DNA from: Planctomycetota bacterium
GTDB taxonomy: Bacteria; Planctomycetota; UBA1135; GCA-002686595
Reading direction: 5' to 3'
NCBI GenBank assembly: GCA_027623615.1
Contig: JAQBVH010000032.1
Coordinates: 1 to 11,840, forward strand
DNA: 11,840 nucleotides
Made by a program: the position numbers and the translations under genes. This document shows, piece after piece, positions 8,348-11,840 of the stretch. Position 1 is the stretch's first letter. Every line of letters begins with the position of its first letter. The notes beneath the pieces are model-generated. The model had not been told where the DNA came from, ran no database searches, and saw only the letters and a list, made by a program, of their open reading frames with translations.

Positions 8348-8608
8348 ATGATCGTTCACGTACCGACGCCCTTGCGCTCCTACACCGACGAAGCCGCTCG
8401 CGTCGAGGTCGAGGGGGACACGCTGGACGACGTCCTGCGCGCCCTCGACAAGCGCTACCCGGGACTGCGCTTCCGGATCGTCGATGAAGCGCAGCGCCTG
8501 CGAACTCACATCAAGCTGTTCGTGGGTCACGCTGCGACCGATGACCTTAACGCTTCCGTCAAGGACGTCGAAGACGTCCACATCATCTGCGCCCTCTCCG
8601 GTGGCTGA
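8348..8608 (+). CDS. MoaD/ThiS-family ubiquitin-like carrier with C-terminal Gly-Gly
   Basis: This 86-residue protein has a beta-grasp fold pattern: strand MIVHVPTPLRSYT, strand ARVEVEG, helix TLDDVLRALDKRYPGL, then RIVDE, HIKLFVG and a final strand VHIICAL ending in Gly-Gly at the extreme C-terminus. The diglycine tail is the hallmark of MoaD, ThiS, CysO and related carriers, which are adenylated by an E1-like enzyme and loaded with sulfur as a thiocarboxylate, or conjugated to lysines. Which pathway it serves is not shown; no moaE, thiG, E1 or desulfurase gene is in the window. I chose ATG 8348 because family members begin right at the first strand. ATG 8321, which overlaps the propeller stop as ATGA, would add nine residues and is equally usable. 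The next gene's GTG overlaps the end of this one. Confidence 0.88.
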   Translation: MIVHVPTPLRSYTDEAARVEVEGDTLDDVLRALDKRYPGLRFRIVDEAQRLRTHIKLFVGHAATDDLNASVKDVEDVHIICALSGG

Positions 8609-9050
8609 TCCCGTGTCCCCGAACCCGGCCCAACGCTGGACGCTGCTGGCGACCGCCCTGGTGCCGTTGCTGCTGCTCACCTGGCGCTTCGACTTCATCT
8701 GCGACGACGCGTACATCACCTTCGTGTACGCGCGCAACCTCGCCGAGGGCCGCGGGCTGGTCTACAACCCGGGCGAGTGGGTCGAGGGCTACAGCGAGTT
8801 CCTTTGGGCCCTCGCATTGGCGGGAGGCCAGGTCGTCGGCCTGTCGCCGCTGATCCTCTCGCGGCTACTGTCCGTCCTGGCCGGCGTGCTCGTTGCGTTC
8901 GTCGTGACCGGGTGGCTGGCTCGCCGACACGGGGACACACCCGTGGCAGCCCACGGCGCCGCGCTGTTCTTGGGCTGCGCGCCACCCCTCGCGGTCTGGT
9001 CGACCGGCGGCCTCGCGACGATGCCGTTCCTCGCTGCTGTGGGTGGGTGA
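8601..9050 (+). CDS. GT-C arabinofuranosyltransferase-like membrane protein, N-terminal part (frameshifted)
   Basis: This frame gives 149 residues of a polytopic membrane protein. Helix 1 (about 14-30) is followed by FICDDAYITFVYARNLAEGRG and NPGEWVEGYSEFLW. That is the first periplasmic loop of AftB-like GT-C glycosyltransferases, where the Asp pair (35-36) is the expected catalytic or metal-binding site. Three more hydrophobic stretches follow at about 66-80, 86-105 and 117-133. The frame ends abruptly after STGGLATMPFLAAVGG in the middle of what should be a membrane helix, and the rest of the protein continues in another frame from about 9043. Such enzymes use polyprenyl-phosphate sugars to glycosylate envelope polymers. 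The start is GTG 8601, overlapping the carrier's stop by 8 bases, or GTG 8613, which has a GGTGG ribosome-binding-like sequence. Taken with the following frame, this is a single gene that is broken or misread. Confidence 0.8.
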   Translation: MADPVSPNPAQRWTLLATALVPLLLLTWRFDFICDDAYITFVYARNLAEGRGLVYNPGEWVEGYSEFLWALALAGGQVVGLSPLILSRLLSVLAGVLVAFVVTGWLARRHGDTPVAAHGAALFLGCAPPLAVWSTGGLATMPFLAAVGG

Positions 9051-10158
9051 CCGGCCCTCGGCTGGTTGGAAGCTCGGTCTGGTCGCCGGGTTCGCCGCGC
9101 TGCTGCGCGCCGACGGGGCCTGGTGGGTGGCCTTCACCCTCGGCCCAGCGATTGCCCTCGGCTTGCTGCGCAGGGACGCCAAGCTCTGGCGGCCAGCCCT
9201 CGTGGGGACCGCGATCAGCGCAGGCTTGTTCCTCGCCCATCTGGGTTGGCGTTACGCGACCTATGACGACTGGTTGCCGCACACGGCCCGGGTCAAGGTC
9301 GGGGTCTCGGCCCATGCGGCCGAGCGCGGCAGCAGCTACCTGGTCCACTTCCTGATCACGTTCCCCGGTGTGGTGCTCGCGCTGGCGCTGGGAGCAGTGG
9401 CCGCGCGTCGTCCGCGGGTGGGAGCGGCCTACCTGATCGTCCTGGCGACCGCCGTCTACGTGGTCCTGGTGGGTGGGGACTTCATGGCCTTCGGCCGGTT
9501 CCTCGTCCCGCTGCTGCCCTTCGCCGCCCTGGTGCTGGCGGGGGGGCTGGCCGTGCTCGAGGGTCGCTTCGGCCGGGTCGCGCCGGCCGCCGCCGGGCTG
9601 CTGTCCACTGCGCTCGTGCTCACGCCTGCATTCGGCGTGCACCTGGTCCCCAAGGCCCTGCGCACCTCCTGCTCGGTGCGCCACAACCGTGGCGACGAGT
9701 CACGCAGCCGCAGCGAACTCGAGCAGTGGCAGTGCATGAACCTCCAGGCGGAGGAGTGGCTCACGCTCGGTGAGGGTCTGCGCATGGTCTCCGAGCCTGG
9801 GGACAGCCTGGTCTACGGCGCGGTCGGCGCGATCGGTTGGACCTCGCGGCTCTACCTCTACGACCGCAACGGTCTGATCACACCGTCCGTGGCCAAGCTG
9901 CCGCCCCAGACCGAGCCGCCCAGGTCCCCGGGCCACGACAAGACCGTGTCGCCGGAGTTCTTCGCGCAGGCGCGGCCGACGTACCTGTTCGCTGCCTGGA
10001 TTCCGGCCGGCGCGGGTCGCTGGCAGGCCGACGTCGAGCGCACGCAGAACGCTCAGCTGATCGGGTACCTGCGAGCGGGGCAGCTGGCACGCAAGGATCT
10101 ACCGCAGGGTGAGCATCCCAACCCCGGTCACCACCTCATCGTCGTCCCTGGTCGCTGA
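9043..10158 (+). CDS. GT-C arabinofuranosyltransferase-like membrane protein, C-terminal part (frameshifted)
   Basis: This frame gives 371 residues that continue the preceding fragment. It opens in a helix with GFAALLRADGAWW (about 16-28), a family landmark. YATYDDWLPHTARVKVG (71-87) and GGDFMAFGRFLVPLLPF (144-160) match conserved loops of AftB-like proteins. About five further membrane helices run to residue 200, then comes a soluble, probably periplasmic, domain (about 207-371) with VYGAVGAIGWTSRLYLYDRNGLI and PGHDKTVSPEFF. The apparent GTG start at 9043 lies inside the previous frame and is unlikely to be a true initiation site. Joining both frames gives about 519 residues, near the normal family size, though the helix at the junction looks some residues short. 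Downstream, egtD begins 7 bases after the stop (or overlaps it), so the genes are likely co-transcribed. Confidence 0.8.
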   Translation: MGDRPSAGWKLGLVAGFAALLRADGAWWVAFTLGPAIALGLLRRDAKLWRPALVGTAISAGLFLAHLGWRYATYDDWLPHTARVKVGVSAHAAERGSSYLVHFLITFPGVVLALALGAVAARRPRVGAAYLIVLATAVYVVLVGGDFMAFGRFLVPLLPFAALVLAGGLAVLEGRFGRVAPAAAGLLSTALVLTPAFGVHLVPKALRTSCSVRHNRGDESRSRSELEQWQCMNLQAEEWLTLGEGLRMVSEPGDSLVYGAVGAIGWTSRLYLYDRNGLITPSVAKLPPQTEPPRSPGHDKTVSPEFFAQARPTYLFAAWIPAGAGRWQADVERTQNAQLIGYLRAGQLARKDLPQGEHPNPGHHLIVVPGR

Positions 10159-10165
10159 GGCGCGC

Positions 10166-11116
10166 GTGACCTTCGAACGTATCGATCTGGAAGTTCCCGC
10201 TGGAGAGGACCTGCGCGCCGCCGCCCTCGTTGGCCTGGCGCGGACTCCCCGCGCCTTGCCTTGCCGGTTCTTCTACGACGAGGTCGGCAGCCGACTCTTC
10301 GAGGCGATCTGCGCCACCGAAGCCTACTACCCAACCCGTTGCGAGCGCGAGATCCTGACCGCGCGGGCCGCTGAGCTGGCCGAGCGTTTCGCGGGACACG
10401 CCTTGATCGAGCTCGGGAGCGGCAGCGCCGAGAAGACCGCGCTGTTGATCGCGGCATGGGTGGGACCCGTGCATTACCTGCCGATCGACATCGATGGGAG
10501 CGCGCTCGAGCGGAGCGCCGAGCGGCTCCTCGATGGGGGAACACACCTGCGCATCACAGGCATCGCTGGCGAGTACGCGACCGGCTTGGCTCGGGCTGTC
10601 GAGGTCGTAGCAGGCCCGAAGCTGGTGCTGTTCCTCGGCGGCAACGTCGGCAACTTCAGCCGAGAGGGCGCGGCTGACTTTCTCGCGGGGGTCGCCGAGC
10701 ATCTGAACGATGACGATGGCCTGCTCCTCGGCGTGGACCTGCGCAAGGAGCGTAGCCTCCTCGAGCGGGCCTACGCTGACCCCGCCGGAGTGACAGCGGC
10801 TTTCAACCGAAACCTGCTCGTGCGACTCGCTGCGGAGGCGGATGTCCGGGTCGAGCCGCAAAGCTTCGACCATGTGGCTGAGTACGGTGAGGCGGACGGT
10901 GTCGTGCGCATGTACTTGTGCGCCAACCGCAGGACCTCGATCCGGATCGGCGAGCAGTCGTTCCGCTTCGAGGCTGGAGAGCGCATCCACACCGAGGACT
11001 CGACCAAGTACGGCCGAGGGGAACTCGGGGCCCTCGCCGCTGGCGCGGGCCTTCGCCTGGTCGAGCACTGGACGGACCCGGCCGGGCTGTATTCGCTGAA
11101 CCTGCTCCAGCGTTAG
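10166..11116 (+). CDS. egtD: L-histidine N-alpha-methyltransferase (ergothioneine biosynthesis)
   Basis: EgtD uses three S-adenosylmethionine molecules to convert histidine to hercynine (N-alpha-trimethylhistidine), the first step to the antioxidant thiol ergothioneine; it is cytosolic. From GTG 10166 the protein has 316 residues (mycobacterial EgtD has about 321). It reads RFFYDEVGSRLFEAIC then EAYYPTRCEREIL, the SAM site IELGSGSAEKT (about 81-91), FLGGNVGNF (about 156-164), GVDLRKERSLLERAYADPAGVTAAFN (about 189-214) and the C-terminal IHTEDSTKY. By recall of the mycobacterial structure, Tyr55, Asn163, Tyr203, Glu277 and Ser279 sit where Tyr56, Asn166, Tyr206, Glu282 and Ser284 bind histidine, so the active site looks complete. 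GTG 10166 is preferred: it follows a GAGG site with 5-base spacing and the upstream gene's stop, and gives family-like numbering. GTG 10109 would add 19 Ser/Thr-rich residues. No egtB or egtC lies beside it. Confidence 0.95.
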   Translation: MTFERIDLEVPAGEDLRAAALVGLARTPRALPCRFFYDEVGSRLFEAICATEAYYPTRCEREILTARAAELAERFAGHALIELGSGSAEKTALLIAAWVGPVHYLPIDIDGSALERSAERLLDGGTHLRITGIAGEYATGLARAVEVVAGPKLVLFLGGNVGNFSREGAADFLAGVAEHLNDDDGLLLGVDLRKERSLLERAYADPAGVTAAFNRNLLVRLAAEADVRVEPQSFDHVAEYGEADGVVRMYLCANRRTSIRIGEQSFRFEAGERIHTEDSTKYGRGELGALAAGAGLRLVEHWTDPAGLYSLNLLQR

Positions 11117-11136
11117 CAAGCTCCGTCAACGAAGGC

Positions 11137-11164
11137 GCCCCCGCTGTCACACGACAGCGGGGGC
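11137..11164. terminator. Strong hairpin between convergent genes, probable bidirectional terminator
   Basis: A perfect 12-bp GC-rich stem (GCCCCCGCTGTC, 11137-11148, pairing with 11153-11164) closes on an ACAC tetraloop. It lies 20 bases after the egtD stop and about 50 bases beyond the stop of the convergent gene. There is no T tract on either side, so it is not a classic intrinsic terminator, but its position between converging genes and its stability argue for a terminator or 3'-end stabilising role. Confidence 0.65.
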
Positions 11165-11215
11165 ATGACATCCCGGAGGGCCCCATCCGCCTCGCCCCGC
11201 CGGTTGCTCGTGGTC

Positions 11216-11731
11216 TCAGTGGCGGCGCGGGTAGCGTCGCTGGGGGAAGGGAGTGATGCCGCCACCTCGGCTGTGGCAGTGGTACTCCGCCGGGACCCAG
11301 ACCTGGCGCGTGCAGTCCTCCCAGAAGCCCGGGTGGTGCACGGCCTCCCAGCGGGCGGGGCAGATCACGCGCTCGATCCGGCGACCGCAGGAGTCGTAGG
11401 AGACCTCGATCTGGGCTGGGATCCAGACGCGCTCGACGTGGGCGGGGCGCCAGACCTGCTCGACGACGGACCGGTAGTGGCCGGGGGTCTGGTGACAGCT
11501 AGGACCGTGGACGTGTCCGCCCGAGCGGGACGGGGGCTGGTAGGTGCGGCGCGACGACTGGTCGCCGCCGTACCCATGACTACCGACATGCACGGACACC
11601 TGGCCGGCTCGCACGGGCTGGTGGGCGCCCTGTCCCCAGTTCCCAGCCCGAGAGGGTTGTTGCGCCGTGGCGGCCGGGGCCAGTGCGGCAGCGGCGAGTC
11701 CGAGGGCGATCAGTTTGGGCTTCAGGTTCAT
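11216..11731 (-). CDS. Small secreted protein with paired 'VW.PA' repeats, function unknown
   Basis: This 171-residue protein has a clear signal peptide (Lys-containing start, then an alanine-rich core, cut near ATA-QQ at residue 23). A Gly/Ser/His/Arg-rich low-complexity stretch follows (about 24-80) and then a repeat region: PGHYRSVVEQVWRPAHVE (83-100), RVWIPAQIE (101-109), RVICPARWEAV (121-131) and PGFWEDCTRQVWVPAEY (134-150). The first and last units share identical PG-to-VW spacing of ten residues, indicating an internal duplication. Five cysteines (79, 115, 124, 140, 152) could form disulfides outside the cytoplasm, and the tail is basic (RRYPRRH). I do not recognise the function; similar proteins exist as small exported proteins of unknown role. 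ATG 11731 is well supported by AAGGAG six to seven bases upstream. It converges on egtD across the hairpin at 11137-11164. Confidence 0.85.
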   Translation of the reverse strand: MNLKPKLIALGLAAAALAPAATAQQPSRAGNWGQGAHQPVRAGQVSVHVGSHGYGGDQSSRRTYQPPSRSGGHVHGPSCHQTPGHYRSVVEQVWRPAHVERVWIPAQIEVSYDSCGRRIERVICPARWEAVHHPGFWEDCTRQVWVPAEYHCHSRGGGITPFPQRRYPRRH

Positions 11732-11737
11732 GGTTCA

Positions 11738-11745
11738 CTCCTTTT
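11738..11745 (-). promoter_or_regulatory. Shine-Dalgarno site of the 'VW.PA' secreted protein gene
   Basis: On the minus strand an AAAAAGGAG run lies six bases before ATG 11731. It is the clearest ribosome-binding site in the window, where most starts have weak or no Shine-Dalgarno sequence, and it suggests strong translation. Just upstream a 6-bp GCCGGC inverted repeat (11747-11762, four-base loop) would form a small leader hairpin. Confidence 0.75.
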
Positions 11746-11787
11746 TGCCGGCGCGTGCCGGCGGACGTTTGCTTCGTGCGTGCTCAG

Positions 11788-11805
11788 ATGCACAGGGCGT
11801 GCCAA
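11788..11805 (-). promoter_or_regulatory. Candidate sigma-54 (-24/-12) promoter for the secreted repeat protein
   Basis: The minus strand reads TTGGCACG, four bases, then GTGCAT. This matches the sigma-54 consensus YTGGCACGrNNNTTGCW except for one T-to-G change and a C at the purine position. The diagnostic GG (11802-11803) and GC (11790-11791) are separated by exactly ten bases. Transcription would begin near 11778, giving a leader of about 47 bases before ATG 11731. No activator site is visible in the short remaining upstream sequence. Confidence 0.4.
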
Positions 11806-11840
11806 TCGGCGAATCCGGCCCTGGAGGCATCAGGAGGGGC

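Noticed and set aside
10109..10165. GTG 10109 as the egtD start, overlapping the upstream gene by 50 bases
   Set aside because: It adds a Ser/Thr-rich stretch unlike EgtD proteins, whereas GTG 10166 has a GAGG site and gives catalytic residue positions close to the mycobacterial numbering.

Overview
The window is GC-rich, about 67-70% by eye, with strong G/C preference at third codon positions. It looks like chromosomal DNA of a Planctomycetota bacterium, probably one of the uncultivated or marine lineages. This is inferred from the style of the secreted proteins: a di-haem oxidoreductase carrying dockerin-like calcium loops and a C-terminal module of the type '(I/T)YC.AK..S.GC.P.I' that I associate with planctomycete exported proteins, a very large lipoprotein of unknown function, and mostly weak Shine-Dalgarno sequences. 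No rRNA, tRNA, CRISPR array, insertion sequence or phage gene is visible. No stretch longer than 300 bases lacks a gene; the longest gaps are 2381-2569 and 7015-7145.

Layout. Bases 2-5811 hold three minus-strand genes: a truncated-looking TlpA-type thioredoxin (5260-5811), a 890-residue lipoprotein 17 bases downstream (2570-5242), and a secreted di-haem oxidoreductase of the DUF1111/DHOR family (2-2380). A short divergent promoter region near 5812-5862 separates them from the plus-strand genes. These are a class I PLP aminotransferase (5863-7014) and then a tight gene run from 7146 to 11116: a cytoplasmic Asp-box beta-propeller, a MoaD/ThiS-like ubiquitin-fold carrier ending in Gly-Gly, a GT-C arabinofuranosyltransferase-like membrane protein split by a frameshift, and EgtD, the histidine trimethyltransferase that starts ergothioneine synthesis. 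A 12-bp perfect hairpin after egtD separates it from a convergent small secreted protein with paired 'VW.PA' repeats (11216-11731), which has a good Shine-Dalgarno site and a possible sigma-54 promoter.

How the genes may work together. The 7146-11116 run is packed like an operon, with overlaps or gaps of under 25 bases. The clearest biochemical statements are EgtD (S-adenosylmethionine plus histidine to hercynine) and a diglycine-ended carrier with no visible E1, cysteine desulfurase or EgtB partner nearby. The propeller-carrier pair is the most intriguing system-like feature. Two genes, the thioredoxin and the membrane glycosyltransferase, have signs of disrupted reading frames. These could be sequencing or assembly errors, which is common in draft or metagenome-derived genomes, or real decay.
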